From: Actinomycetota bacterium | Lineage (GTDB): Bacteria > Actinomycetota > Thermoleophilia > Gaiellales > Gaiellaceae | Length of the DNA stretch: 38,900 bases | NCBI GenBank assembly: GCA_013817555.1 | Contig: JACDCN010000001.1 | Location: 1 to 38,900, forward strand | Direction: 5' to 3' | Shown: piece by piece, positions 12,724 to 19,978 of the stretch | Layout: each line of letters starts with the position of its first letter | How positions within the stretch are numbered: the stretch's first letter is position 1 | Notes under the pieces: model-generated | What the model was told of the DNA's origin: nothing | The model's database searches: none | The model's input: only the letters and a program-made list of their open reading frames with translations | Position numbers and translations under genes: made by a program

Positions 12724-13914
12724 CTACGCTCCGACCGTAACGCCGTTGGCCGCGAGCTTGTCAAGCCAACGCTGCCACTCAGCCTGCTCCGTGGCTTTCG
12801 TGATCGGATCGGGAAGTCCCGTGTTCTGTCCGTAGTACGCCGACGCATCCGGAAGCCACATATCGTTTCGCTGCCCGTTTGCCTTCACCCAGCCGACGAC
12901 GTTGTTGGTCATGCGGTTGTTGCCCCAGTTGGGGTGGCTATCGGCATTCCAGGCCATGAGACCGACGTTGGCTGCCGCGAACAGGTTGCCCGCGTCATCC
13001 CGACCGTCGAAGATCAGGCGGTTGTCGTGAGCCCAGTTGTTAGCGCCCGCCGAGTAGAACCCGATTCCCAGGTTTACGGTATTCAGGATGATGTTGTTGT
13101 AAATCTCGCAATCATGGGCACCGGCATCGCAGATGATCCCCGATCCTGAGTAGCCGCCTGCGAGGGTGTCGGGGTAGGCACCGTTGATGTAGTTGTCGTG
13201 AATCTTCGCCCAGCCTGCACCGCCGTACATGTTGATGACGTCTTCGACGCCGCTCTTTCCAAACTCGTTGATGATCTCGTTCCAGGAGACATCGAATAGG
13301 GCAGGCTGTTGCGTTGCGTTCGCCGCCTGGAAGAAATGGCTCCAGTCGCCCGGACTTCGCACCATGTTCCGGCCCTTGTTCTTCGTGACCACGATCGTTC
13401 CGCCCGCCTGGATCGCATCCAGCCGGATGCCCCAGGTGTGAAGGATGGTGCAGTTCTCGACCCGGATGGACTTGAAGCCATAGCCGTAGACAGCCTTGCC
13501 CACACTTCCGGGTGCTCCTTCCAGAGTGGTACGTCTAACCGTGAGTTGGGCACCAGCGAAGTTGGCGTCGATGAGCGGAGACGCGCCCGTGTTCTTGATG
13601 TACGAATCCTCAATGATGACGGGCTGCGCGGTCTGAATCTTGACGGCAGCATTGGCACCGTCTCCGACGATTGACCCCTTGTACGTGCCGCCAGTAGTAA
13701 TCGTCCTCGGAAGCGTTCCGGTTGGCGGAGGAGGAGGCGGCGGGGGAGGCTCGACAACCGCGCCGATCTGAGCGAACAGGTCGAGCCCCTTCCTCCACTG
13801 TGAACCCGCAGGCGGACCTTCGGGCCAGCGGGGAGCGCCATTCGACTTGAGATAGCCGACGGTCGTTTTCTTCAGCTCGACAATCCCGGCGTCTTTTAAT
13901 TCCTTGTCGGTCAC
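12724..13914 (-). CDS. Right-handed beta-helix protein with poly-proline linker
   Basis: This 396-residue protein is made from a GTG overlapping the pectate-lyase stop (GTGA). The N-terminal 50 residues are soluble (MTDKELKDAGIVELKKTTVG), then a run of nine prolines. After that, about 310 residues show the Asn-rich beta-helix ladder (VENCTILHTWGIRLDAIQAG, IHDNYING, CEIYNNIILNTVNLGIGF). Such folds are pectate lyases or tail-spike depolymerases. No signal peptide is seen. It could be a polysaccharide-degrading or binding virion protein. Confidence 0.75.
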   Translation of the reverse strand: MTDKELKDAGIVELKKTTVGYLKSNGAPRWPEGPPAGSQWRKGLDLFAQIGAVVEPPPPPPPPPTGTLPRTITTGGTYKGSIVGDGANAAVKIQTAQPVIIEDSYIKNTGASPLIDANFAGAQLTVRRTTLEGAPGSVGKAVYGYGFKSIRVENCTILHTWGIRLDAIQAGGTIVVTKNKGRNMVRSPGDWSHFFQAANATQQPALFDVSWNEIINEFGKSGVEDVINMYGGAGWAKIHDNYINGAYPDTLAGGYSGSGIICDAGAHDCEIYNNIILNTVNLGIGFYSAGANNWAHDNRLIFDGRDDAGNLFAAANVGLMAWNADSHPNWGNNRMTNNVVGWVKANGQRNDMWLPDASAYYGQNTGLPDPITKATEQAEWQRWLDKLAANGVTVGA

Positions 13915-15602
13915 GGTGAGTGGCTTCCACGCTGAACAACGTTGAGCGCCTCGACCCCGTAGCAACTCGCACCCTTCGAGAACTTCACGCTCGACGCCCC
14001 GCCGTTCCAGGTATTCGTGCGCTTCGTCGACTGCGAAGACGAGAAGCGGTAGCCGTCAGCACCGGGGACCGGATCCCAGCCGAGAGTGATCGTGGTCGCG
14101 GTCTGCGAGACAATTCGGAGAGCGAGAGCACCGCTCGTTGGACATGCAGGAGCGGGCTCAGTCGTCGTAGGCGGCGGCTCCGTCGTAGTCGGGGGAGGCT
14201 CTGTGGTGGTCGGCGGAGGAGGAGGCGGCGCGGATCCGCTCGGACCGTTCAGGTACTCCTCGATGTTCGTGTAGCCGTCGCCGTCCTTGTCGGCTGCCGA
14301 GTCGTCGGAGTTGCTCGCATCCAAGCCCTGCGTCCGCTCCCATACGTTCGGCATCCCGTCGAGGTCGTCGTCCTCGCAGGGCGTTCCCGCCGCGAGCGCG
14401 GGCCAACCCCCGACGTCGGCGGGCGAGCGGATATAGCCCTGATTGATCGAGGGGTCGAGACTGTGGCCGCGCGTTCCGTCTTTCACGCTCTGGACGATGC
14501 GCGCGTCCACTGTGTCTCGGCGCGAGAACCAGGAGCCGGCGCAATCGAGCCCGCGTGAGTTGCCCGCGTCGTCGAGTACCTTCGCGTAGGCCGCCTGCGC
14601 GCTGTCCGTCGTCACCTGCGGAGCGTCGTAACGCGAGCCGACACCAGGGCCAGGTGCAAAGGTGGCACCTACATCGGCGTAGTTACCGGATAGGAAGTAG
14701 CCGCCGTTGAAGGTCGTGAGCTTGACGTAAGTCTTGCTCTGCTTCGTGTTCGGGCCGGGCTTCACGTAGTTACCGACGAAGTTGACCTTCGGCGAGAGCT
14801 TCAGGTTCGCGCCCGAGAAGTTCCAGTTGTAGACGACGTTGTTGACCCAGTCGAGCGTCCCCGCGATGTCCACGTTGGGGTTTCGCTGGTTGTTGTGCGC
14901 GACGAGGTTGTGGTGGAGCGTGTAGGAGCCAGGGTTGTTGTCGGACCCGAGCACAAAGCCCTTCATCGCGGTCGCGAGGTTCTCGGCCGGGAGGCTCTCG
15001 GCGACGAGGCTGTGCTGCATCGTGACGTCGTGCGTCAGCGCGTAGAAGATCACCATCTCGTCGCCCGACCAGGAGACGGAGACGTGATCGAAGACGACAT
15101 TGTGAGCTGCGTTGGTGCCGCTCGCCGTCCCACCTGCGTTGACGCCGATGTTGTGGACGTCCTGGATCGCCGTGCCGGGGCGGTGGCGCATGTAGCGGTA
15201 GACGACGTCGTGCGTTTTGATCCTGACCGCAGCTTCGTTCGTTCCTGCAGAGCGGATCGTGATGCCACCGCCAGGAGCAGTCTGACCGGCGACGGTGAGG
15301 AAAGGGTTGCTCACCTCGATGCTGCTCTGTAGCGCAATCGTGCCCGCCACCGAGAAGACGCAGATACGCGGCCCGCTCGCGATCATGCACGCTCGGAGAG
15401 TTCCCGGCCCGGAGTCGCTGAGACTCGTGACCCTGATGACCTTGCCGCCGCGACCGCCCGCGGTATCCACTCCAAAGCCCTCGGCCTCCGGGAATGCCTT
15501 GACGCTCGCAGCCGATCCCGTCAGCAAGACGACGCTGCCAGTGGCGACCGTGACCGCAGCCATTACGCCCAGCGCAGCGACAGTTCGTTTGCTCGCAGTC
15601 AT
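13911..15602 (-). CDS. Secreted pectate-lyase-like polysaccharide lyase
   Basis: This 563-residue protein has an N-terminal signal peptide (TVAALGVMAAVTVATGSVVL, then a short leader) and FPEAEGFGVDTAGGRGGKVI with RVTSLSDSGPGTLRACM, the hallmark of PL1-type pectate lyases. A beta helix follows (HDVVYRYMRHRPG, HNVVFDHVSVSWSGDEMVIF). Near residue 430 there are EF-hand-like calcium loops (DDDLDGMPNVWE and DKDGDGYTNIEEYL), then PPTTTEPPPTTTEPP repeats and a fibronectin-III-like domain (ITLGWDPVPGADGYRF). It would cleave an anionic polysaccharide outside the cell. A Sec signal on a phage gene is unusual. Confidence 0.85.
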   Translation of the reverse strand: MTASKRTVAALGVMAAVTVATGSVVLLTGSAASVKAFPEAEGFGVDTAGGRGGKVIRVTSLSDSGPGTLRACMIASGPRICVFSVAGTIALQSSIEVSNPFLTVAGQTAPGGGITIRSAGTNEAAVRIKTHDVVYRYMRHRPGTAIQDVHNIGVNAGGTASGTNAAHNVVFDHVSVSWSGDEMVIFYALTHDVTMQHSLVAESLPAENLATAMKGFVLGSDNNPGSYTLHHNLVAHNNQRNPNVDIAGTLDWVNNVVYNWNFSGANLKLSPKVNFVGNYVKPGPNTKQSKTYVKLTTFNGGYFLSGNYADVGATFAPGPGVGSRYDAPQVTTDSAQAAYAKVLDDAGNSRGLDCAGSWFSRRDTVDARIVQSVKDGTRGHSLDPSINQGYIRSPADVGGWPALAAGTPCEDDDLDGMPNVWERTQGLDASNSDDSAADKDGDGYTNIEEYLNGPSGSAPPPPPPTTTEPPPTTTEPPPTTTEPAPACPTSGALALRIVSQTATTITLGWDPVPGADGYRFSSSQSTKRTNTWNGGASSVKFSKGASCYGVEALNVVQRGSHSP

Positions 15603-15603
15603 C

Positions 15604-15855
15604 CTACGGCTGCGGCGGATCGACGTCGGCCGGCAGAGCGGAAGCCGAGTCGGGAGCTCCGACCTGCTTCGATGCCAGCGACATCAGCACCGAGTAGACG
15701 CCTGCCATCGAAGCGGTTCCGAGCAGGAACTTGAACGAGGGATCAAAGGCGTTCGAGAACTGGTCGAGGGTGACTGCCGCCAGGAAGCCCTGAAGGAAGG
15801 TCTTGCCGAGGCGTTCTGCGGCATCGGCGAGGAAGCGCTTGGTATCTGCGCTCAT
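15604..15855 (-). CDS. Holin (r1t/LLH-type)
   Basis: This 83-residue protein begins MSADTKRFLADAAERLGKTF and the hydrophobic LQGFLAAVTLDQ segment is typical of the phage_r1t_holin family (RLGKTFLQAFLAV). A second membrane segment is FKFLLGTASMAGVYSVLMSL and the chain ends in a Pro/Asp tail. Holins set lysis timing by puncturing the membrane. It lies near the endolysin and other small membrane proteins, with a good AAGGAG ribosome site. Confidence 0.85.
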   Translation of the reverse strand: MSADTKRFLADAAERLGKTFLQGFLAAVTLDQFSNAFDPSFKFLLGTASMAGVYSVLMSLASKQVGAPDSASALPADVDPPQP

Positions 15856-15878
15856 GAGGTGTTCTCCTTTCGGGAGGG

Positions 15879-16091
15879 TTAGAACAGGATCCGAAGAGCC
15901 TCTGAAACGCTCGCACCGCGCTTCAAGAGGTCGCAGGCTTGGTGAAGATCGATGTGCGGCTTCTCTGCCAGCCGCATTGCCGTAAGGACGGGGTAGCCGG
16001 CGTCGATGAGCCGATCCATGCGCCAGGCGATGACGCCGAGCGGCTGCATCGTCTCGTCGCCGGTGTCTTGGTCGGTGAGGACGCGTGTCAT
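15879..16091 (-). CDS. Small hypothetical protein
   Basis: This 70-residue helical protein begins MTRVLTDQDTGDETMQPLGV and contains LIDAGYPVLTAMRLAEKPHI and LHQACDLLKRGASVSEALRI. Its ATG overlaps the stop of the barrel protein upstream (ATGA). No membrane segment is present. Similar small proteins occur in phage lysis regions; function is unknown. Confidence 0.7.
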   Translation of the reverse strand: MTRVLTDQDTGDETMQPLGVIAWRMDRLIDAGYPVLTAMRLAEKPHIDLHQACDLLKRGASVSEALRILF

Positions 16092-16522
16092 GGCTCCAAC
16101 GAGAACAGCAGCCGCTCGGTGCGCGGGCGCTCGGAGATCGTCCGCACGAGGAGAACGCCCCCGACGTTGGAATACAGCCCCGTCCCTCCGACCACAGCCA
16201 TGACGTAGCTAGAACGTGACTTGCGCGTACCGGTCGTTTGGATGCGTCCCTTGGGGAAGTTGTATGTCCCGAAGCAGTACGCGGTTGCTGAACCTAGCGG
16301 CCCACCCGATCCGATGTCTCTACAAAAAACAGCGGCCCACCCGATCCGGTTGCCGTGACGGTCGCGGATCGTCGAGACCTGCACGTCCGGCCCGTCGAGC
16401 CCACGCTCGAAGTCGGTCACGGCGGTGACGCGGATGAGTGCTGGCCCGGTGATCGATTGTGCGCCGCTGGCCCCGACGACGGCGACGATAGCGAGAACGA
16501 AGGCCACGAGGACGAGGCGCAT
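16088..16522 (-). CDS. Secreted allene-oxide-cyclase/dirigent-like barrel
   Basis: This 144-residue protein has an N-terminal signal peptide (MRLVLVAFVLAIVAVVGASG). The body shows the barrel signature GTYNFPKGRIQTTG, then YVMAVVGGTGLYSNVGGVLL, matching the AOC/dirigent superfamily 'VVGGTGxYxxxxG' motif. The catalytic role in phages is unknown. Two exact copies of an 18-base sequence (16296-16313 and 16331-16348) lie 35 bases apart and are read in different frames. The start follows the collagen-like gene stop directly. Confidence 0.75.
   Translation of the reverse strand: MRLVLVAFVLAIVAVVGASGAQSITGPALIRVTAVTDFERGLDGPDVQVSTIRDRHGNRIGWAAVFCRDIGSGGPLGSATAYCFGTYNFPKGRIQTTGTRKSRSSYVMAVVGGTGLYSNVGGVLLVRTISERPRTERLLFSLEP
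16296..16348. repeat. Two 18-bp direct repeats, 35-bp period, inside the barrel gene
   Basis: AGCGGCCCACCCGATCCG occurs twice with start points 35 bases apart. Because 35 is not a multiple of three, the copies are translated in different frames (RIGWAA against IGSGGPL). This suggests a small duplication followed by a compensated frame, in a loop before the GTYNFP motif. Confidence 0.7.
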
Positions 16523-16972
16523 CTACCTCACCACCTCGCAGGTTTGCGTGGAGGACAACTCGGCATGGGCAATCTCTAGGTTCTCCCGTATCCGAACGAG
16601 TCGAGCCTTAGCTTCCCCGACGGGTGCGGCTTTGATCGCCAGCTTGGTCTCGATCAGGAACGGGACGACGAGCGCAGCGTCGAGCGTCGCCGTCGTGTTG
16701 CAGAGAGCGGCGATGACGCGGCGGTTCTCCCCCGTGAGCTGTCGCGTCTGGCGAGCCTGCCAAGCGACAACGAGGAGAACGAGGAAGGCGATGAGAACGA
16801 CAGCGGCGAAGGAGAGGGTGACGTTCCGAGCGAGCTTCCGACCGCGCGGCCCGCGCTCTCCCGGCGCACCCGGCTCTCCCTGAACGCCCCGGATTCCCTG
16901 CCCTTCGATCCCCTCGATTCCCTGGACGCCCTGGACGCCTTGCGGCCCTCGACTCCGGGGAGTCTCGCTCAC
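16523..16972 (-). CDS. Collagen-like membrane protein
   Basis: This 149-residue protein has about 12 Gly-X-Y triplets at the N-terminus (RGPQGVQGVQGIEGIEGQG, then IRGVQGEPGAPGERGPRG), a membrane helix (VTLSFAAVVLIAFLVLLVVA) at about residues 50-70 and a helical C-terminus with one Cys pair. Collagen-like stalks make trimers in tail fibres and in surface proteins. Here a membrane helix suggests anchoring in the cell envelope. The GTG coupled to the previous stop (GTGA) is preferred over the one 9 bases upstream. Confidence 0.75.
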   Translation of the reverse strand: MSETPRSRGPQGVQGVQGIEGIEGQGIRGVQGEPGAPGERGPRGRKLARNVTLSFAAVVLIAFLVLLVVAWQARQTRQLTGENRRVIAALCNTTATLDAALVVPFLIETKLAIKAAPVGEAKARLVRIRENLEIAHAELSSTQTCEVVR

Positions 16973-17112
16973 GGTCGCCACCAGACGAGCAGAGTGATGA
17001 TGACGACGAGTCCGACGTAGACCGGGATGAACGCGATCAGGCGGACGATCCCCTGGATGATCCGGTCGAAGACTCCGAGCGGACGGCCGTTCCGAGGAAG
17101 CCAGTTATGCAT
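16969..17112 (-). CDS. Tiny membrane protein of the lysis region
   Basis: This 47-residue protein starts MHNWLPRNGRPLGVFDRIIQ with ATG overlapping the previous stop (TGATG). A membrane helix of about 22 residues (RLIAFIPVYVGLVVIITLLV) ends WWRP. One-helix proteins of this size can be holins, antiholins or pinholins. Confidence 0.65.
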   Translation of the reverse strand: MHNWLPRNGRPLGVFDRIIQGIVRLIAFIPVYVGLVVIITLLVWWRP

Positions 17113-17303
17113 CACTCCTCCTCCGGCTCTTTCGCTGCGTCCTTGACCGTCTTGTAGAGCAACAGCCCAGCCGCCGGGACGAACCCCGGAGTCACCTCCG
17201 TATGCCCAAGGACGAGCGCAAACGTCAACACGACCGTGAGCAAAAGCCCGACGTAGCGAACGATCGTCGGTAGCGCATCGTCTAGCTGGCGTCGTGACCA
17301 CAC
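17112..17303 (-). CDS. Small membrane protein (holin-like)
   Basis: This 63-residue protein with a GTG start begins MWSRRQLDDALPTIVRYVGL. There are two membrane stretches (YVGLLLTVVLTFALVLGH and FVPAAGLLLYKTV), then a charged tail (KDAAKEPEEE), the classical layout of a small class II holin or antiholin. It sits between endolysin and holin genes. Confidence 0.65.
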   Translation of the reverse strand: MWSRRQLDDALPTIVRYVGLLLTVVLTFALVLGHTEVTPGFVPAAGLLLYKTVKDAAKEPEEE

Positions 17304-17334
17304 TACGCCCCCTTCGTCCAGGTTCCTTCGCCGT

Positions 17335-17406
17335 TCACGCGATCAGCACCACGTAAACGAGGATTCCGAGAACTGCACCCAGTACGACCCAGGCCCATAT
17401 AGGCAC
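17335..17406 (-). CDS. Tiny membrane peptide downstream of the endolysin
   Basis: This 23-residue peptide begins MPIWAWVVLGAVLGILVYVV and is nearly one membrane helix. A strong AAGGAG site lies 5 bases before the chosen GTG. A GTG six bases further upstream overlaps the ribosome site and is less likely. It is a candidate lysis helper. Confidence 0.5.
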   Translation of the reverse strand: MPIWAWVVLGAVLGILVYVVLIA

Positions 17407-17418
17407 GGTCACTCCTTT

Positions 17419-18027
17419 CTAGGCGAGTAGACGTTTGAGTTGCGCCCCGACGCTCGGAGCACCATGCGAGTAGTTCGTCTTGTGCGCGAGCTGCTTCCCC
17501 CTGCCGAGCAGCCGCTCGACGTTAATGCCGACATGGACGTGCGGACCGCCGCCGATCGAGTGGTTGAGGACGACGCCGATCTTCTCGCCCTTGTCGAACT
17601 TGCGGCCGGTGGCCGGTGCCGAGACGAGATGCCCGAACCAGTAGTCGAGCTTGCTCTTGCCGCTCGCGTAGAAGGCGTCGCCGGGACGGGAGCTCGACTG
17701 CCTCGTCACCGTGAGAGCTTCCGGCGCGATGATCACGCGGCCTGGGACGTAGGCGTCGTCGAAGGCGGGGTAGAGGGAGATGCCCTCGGTCGCGTGCGTC
17801 AGGTCGTGCAGAAGGACGCTCTTGCCGCCTTCCCATACAGGACCGAGAGCGGGCACCTTGTCCGTCGGCTTCGGTGGCTTGGGAGCGGGCTTGAGATCGT
17901 CGTCGAGGGCTTGCAGCGCACCGCACGCACGTCGCCAGTGACCGCCCGTAGGGTCGTAGCCTTCCTTGGTCAGCTTCAGCTCGGAGGTCGCCGCGGCGAG
18001 GAGCTTGCGGCGCTGCGTATCGGTCAA
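17419..18027 (-). CDS. Endolysin, M23-peptidase-like
   Basis: This 202-residue protein with a TTG start is coupled to the previous stop (TTGA). The N-terminal 50 residues look like a helical cell-wall-binding or linker part (LLAAATSELKLTKEGYDPTG). Residues about 85-185 follow the LytM/M23 plan: PGRVIIAPEALTVTR, then YWFGHLVSAPATGRKFDKGE, KIGVVLNHS and GGGPHVHVGINVE, giving the HxH and FGHL parts of the zinc site. The usual first His...Asp pair is less clear (only AFDDAYVPG). It would cut peptide cross-links of peptidoglycan at lysis. Confidence 0.8.
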   Translation of the reverse strand: MTDTQRRKLLAAATSELKLTKEGYDPTGGHWRRACGALQALDDDLKPAPKPPKPTDKVPALGPVWEGGKSVLLHDLTHATEGISLYPAFDDAYVPGRVIIAPEALTVTRQSSSRPGDAFYASGKSKLDYWFGHLVSAPATGRKFDKGEKIGVVLNHSIGGGPHVHVGINVERLLGRGKQLAHKTNYSHGAPSVGAQLKRLLA

Positions 18028-18614
18028 AGTAGGTACTCCGCGAGGTAGATCCCGTACGCCGGGAACCGCGAGACGTACTGCTGGTAGTCAGCGAGCGGCG
18101 CGTTGTAGATCCCGAACACCGGCTGCGAACGCGACCAGCCGAGCTGCTGCGTGGCGCGGAAATTCATGTCGTCCGGGTTCATCCCCGGCGAGTCCCCGAT
18201 GTAGCTCTCGGTCAGGCACTCGTAGCCGAGGTCGATGAGCGGCTTGGCCTTCTCCGGCTGCGGTACACCGTTCCCGTCCGTCATCGGCGTGAAGTTCGTG
18301 ATGATCGCGTGGTGCATCGCAGGACGCGGAGCCGCGAGAATTCCCAGCCGGTCGCCTTCCGACTCACACTCAGCGATCGTGAAGTCCGCGTCAGCCGGCG
18401 TGTTCACGACGTTGCCACCTTCGGTGAACCAGGGACCAGCCTTGAGTCCTGCTGCGTGACAGGCGTGGCGGAACGGTCCCCAGCGGTCAGCGTTTGAGTA
18501 GTCGTCCAGCTCGAGCGCAGCCCAGCGGTAGCCGAGACTCTTCGCCTTCTCCGCGAACTGGACGGGGGAAAGGTCGCCTTCACGGAATCCAAGCTCAAAA
18601 CCCCACGCGATCAG
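18024..18614 (-). CDS. TIM-barrel-like hydrolase domain with no ordinary start
   Basis: The frame is open for 196 codons from a CTG (CTGATCGCG) that overlaps the stop of the preceding gene (CTGA). No ATG, GTG or TTG occurs until 69 codons in. The sequence is convincingly coding: LIAWGFELGFREGDLSPVQF, YRWAALELDDYSNADRWGPF, GLKAGPWFTEGG, HHAIITNFTPM and YGIYLAEYLL fit a beta/alpha barrel such as phage glycosidases or TIM-barrel tail proteins. Translation may start at CTG, or arise by -1 frameshifting from the gene upstream. Confidence 0.6.
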   Translation of the reverse strand: MIAWGFELGFREGDLSPVQFAEKAKSLGYRWAALELDDYSNADRWGPFRHACHAAGLKAGPWFTEGGNVVNTPADADFTIAECESEGDRLGILAAPRPAMHHAIITNFTPMTDGNGVPQPEKAKPLIDLGYECLTESYIGDSPGMNPDDMNFRATQQLGWSRSQPVFGIYNAPLADYQQYVSRFPAYGIYLAEYLL

Positions 18615-18895
18615 GACCCCGGGAAAGGGCTTGTGGAGGGCCGCGCCTCCAAGACGGCCAGGCGGTCGGCTTGCTTGTTCAGGCGCTCCGTGTGCGCGTC
18701 GAGGTCGCCCTTGTGGTCGGCGAGCTGTACGTCGTGACGGGCAACGACGTCGCGCTGTGCTCTGAGTCCCTTGATGAACTCGGGAAGCTGGCTCCAGACA
18801 GTGATCGTGGTTCCGTCTGGGCGCTTGGGAATTGCCTCCTTTAGCCGGGCACTCCAGCCGGCAGCGTCGAAGTCGGGCAGTTTGGGAACAGCCAT
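18611..18895 (-). CDS. Small protein upstream of the TIM-barrel frame
   Basis: This 94-residue protein starts at ATG with a good GGAGG site seven bases before. MAVPKLPDFDAAGWSARLKE opens, TTITVWSQLPEFIKGLRAQR follows, and then a heptad-like helix (LADHKGDLDAHTERLNKQAD, then RLAVLEARPS) forms a likely coiled coil. It ends ...SPFPGS. Frameshifted reading would fuse it to the TIM-barrel domain, giving 290 residues. It may be a tail-linked adaptor. Confidence 0.7.
   Translation of the reverse strand: MAVPKLPDFDAAGWSARLKEAIPKRPDGTTITVWSQLPEFIKGLRAQRDVVARHDVQLADHKGDLDAHTERLNKQADRLAVLEARPSTSPFPGS
18617..18623 (-). promoter_or_regulatory. Candidate -1 frameshift site CCCGGGG
   Basis: Minus-strand C-CCG-GGG fits the X-XXY-YYZ slippery pattern and lies one codon before the stop of the 94-residue gene. 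Re-pairing to CCC-GGG leads into the TIM-barrel frame: PFPG-VLIAWG. C/G heptamers are weaker than A/T ones and no stimulatory structure was proven. Confidence 0.4.
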
Positions 18896-18919
18896 CAGCG
18901 AACCTCCGGGAATGAGAAG

Positions 18920-18937
18920 GGCCGCTTTCGCGGCCCG
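18920..18937 (-). terminator. GAAA-tetraloop hairpin between tail and lysis genes
   Basis: On the minus strand GGGCCGC-GAAA-GCGGCCC forms a perfect 7-bp stem with a stable GNRA loop, in the 78-base gap between two genes. It is followed only by TTCTCATT, not a strong U-tract, so it could be a weak terminator or an RNA-processing or stability element. Confidence 0.55.
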
Positions 18938-18973
18938 GTGTGGGGAGCTTGCTTTGCGGTCAGCACTTGCAAC

Positions 18974-19615
18974 TCATACGGGTGGGATGGTGAATGGCTG
19001 GAAGAGAATCTCGAGGAACGTGTATTTCAGCTCGTTGTCGGAGATGCCCGTCACGTTCCGCGAGCCGACGGTGACGTAGCCGTTGACGTGTCCGCCTAGT
19101 CCAAAGTTGGGCCAGAAGGTGTTGGGGGGATCTCCGCCGTAGTCCGGCAACGGATAGATGCGTGTGATGGTCGTGACCATGAAACCGGTGGCGTTGTAGC
19201 CTTGAGTTGACCCTCCATATCCGCCGTCGGGATAACCGAAGGGAGCGTCGCTGTCGTTCCACTCCTGCTTGTGGTCGGTCACCAGATCGTTCAGCAGCAT
19301 GCCCATCGTGATCGTGTAGTGGCCTGCTTGTTTCAACCACACTGACCACGCGAGATCGGTGCTCATTACCGGGTCGGGGTTGTCCGATGACTGCCGTGCC
19401 TCAAATACGGTCGAATCACTGGTCTCCCACCAGTCGTACCGGGTCTGTATGTTCGTCGTTCCTACACCGGTGATCTCCGCCGTCAACGGGCTGCCGGTGT
19501 AGCGCATCCAGTAGGCACGGAAATAGGAACCTCCTCCAAAGCACGAAGCCGGAATCGGATCCTCCCCACCAGGACAGTGATCCCGACCGTGCTTGGATGG
19601 CTTGAGATCACCCAT
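18974..19615 (-). CDS. Minor tail / virion protein, unknown
   Basis: This 213-residue protein begins MGDLKPSKHGRDHCPGGEDP, with ATG overlapping the stop of the preceding gene (TGATG). The opening KHGRDHCPGG-DPI is a motif seen at the N-terminus of many phage tail-associated proteins. The rest is Tyr/Trp-rich beta structure (FRAYWMRYTGSPLTAEITGV, and GYPDGGYGGSTQGYNATGFM). It is probably a tail fibre or tail-tip component. Extension further upstream is a shadow. Confidence 0.7.
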   Translation of the reverse strand: MGDLKPSKHGRDHCPGGEDPIPASCFGGGSYFRAYWMRYTGSPLTAEITGVGTTNIQTRYDWWETSDSTVFEARQSSDNPDPVMSTDLAWSVWLKQAGHYTITMGMLLNDLVTDHKQEWNDSDAPFGYPDGGYGGSTQGYNATGFMVTTITRIYPLPDYGGDPPNTFWPNFGLGGHVNGYVTVGSRNVTGISDNELKYTFLEILFQPFTIPPV

Positions 19616-19968
19616 CAGATCGCGTAGGCCCGAAACTCCCAGGAGCTTGAGTTGATGTCGATCCAGATCCGCAGCGAGTCGCCTGACTGCTGGTAGAAGA
19701 CCCTGACGGCGCTCCCCTTCAGTCTGACGAGCTTTACCGCCCCCGCAGCGACCGTGACTGCGTTGTCGGCCAGCGCGATCCCACCGGCTGTCACGTAGGG
19801 GGTCACGAAGGTAACGTCGAGACTTCCTGCCGAGGTGTTCTTGCACTCGACGATGCAGTCCGTGCCACCATCGAGGTAGTGATCGCTCGTCGCATTCCCC
19901 GCTGTGACTGCTGGCTGCGAAGTTCCAAGTTCGGCGACGGGCTCGATTGGGATATTTACTCGCGGCAT
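19615..19968 (-). CDS. Small virion-like beta protein
   Basis: This 117-residue protein with a good AAGGAG site begins MPRVNIPIEPVAELGTSQPA. It is Thr/Ala-rich beta sequence (CIVECKNTSAGSLDVTFVTP, and VTVAAGAVKLVRLKGSAVRV) typical of small phage decoration or tail proteins. No firm family. Confidence 0.7.
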   Translation of the reverse strand: MPRVNIPIEPVAELGTSQPAVTAGNATSDHYLDGGTDCIVECKNTSAGSLDVTFVTPYVTAGGIALADNAVTVAAGAVKLVRLKGSAVRVFYQQSGDSLRIWIDINSSSWEFRAYAI

Positions 19969-19978
19969 TCGTTCTCCT

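Noticed and set aside
13920..15332. Plus-strand frames opposite the pectate-lyase genes
   Set aside because: Antisense shadows with Arg/Val-rich composition and no ribosome site or motif.
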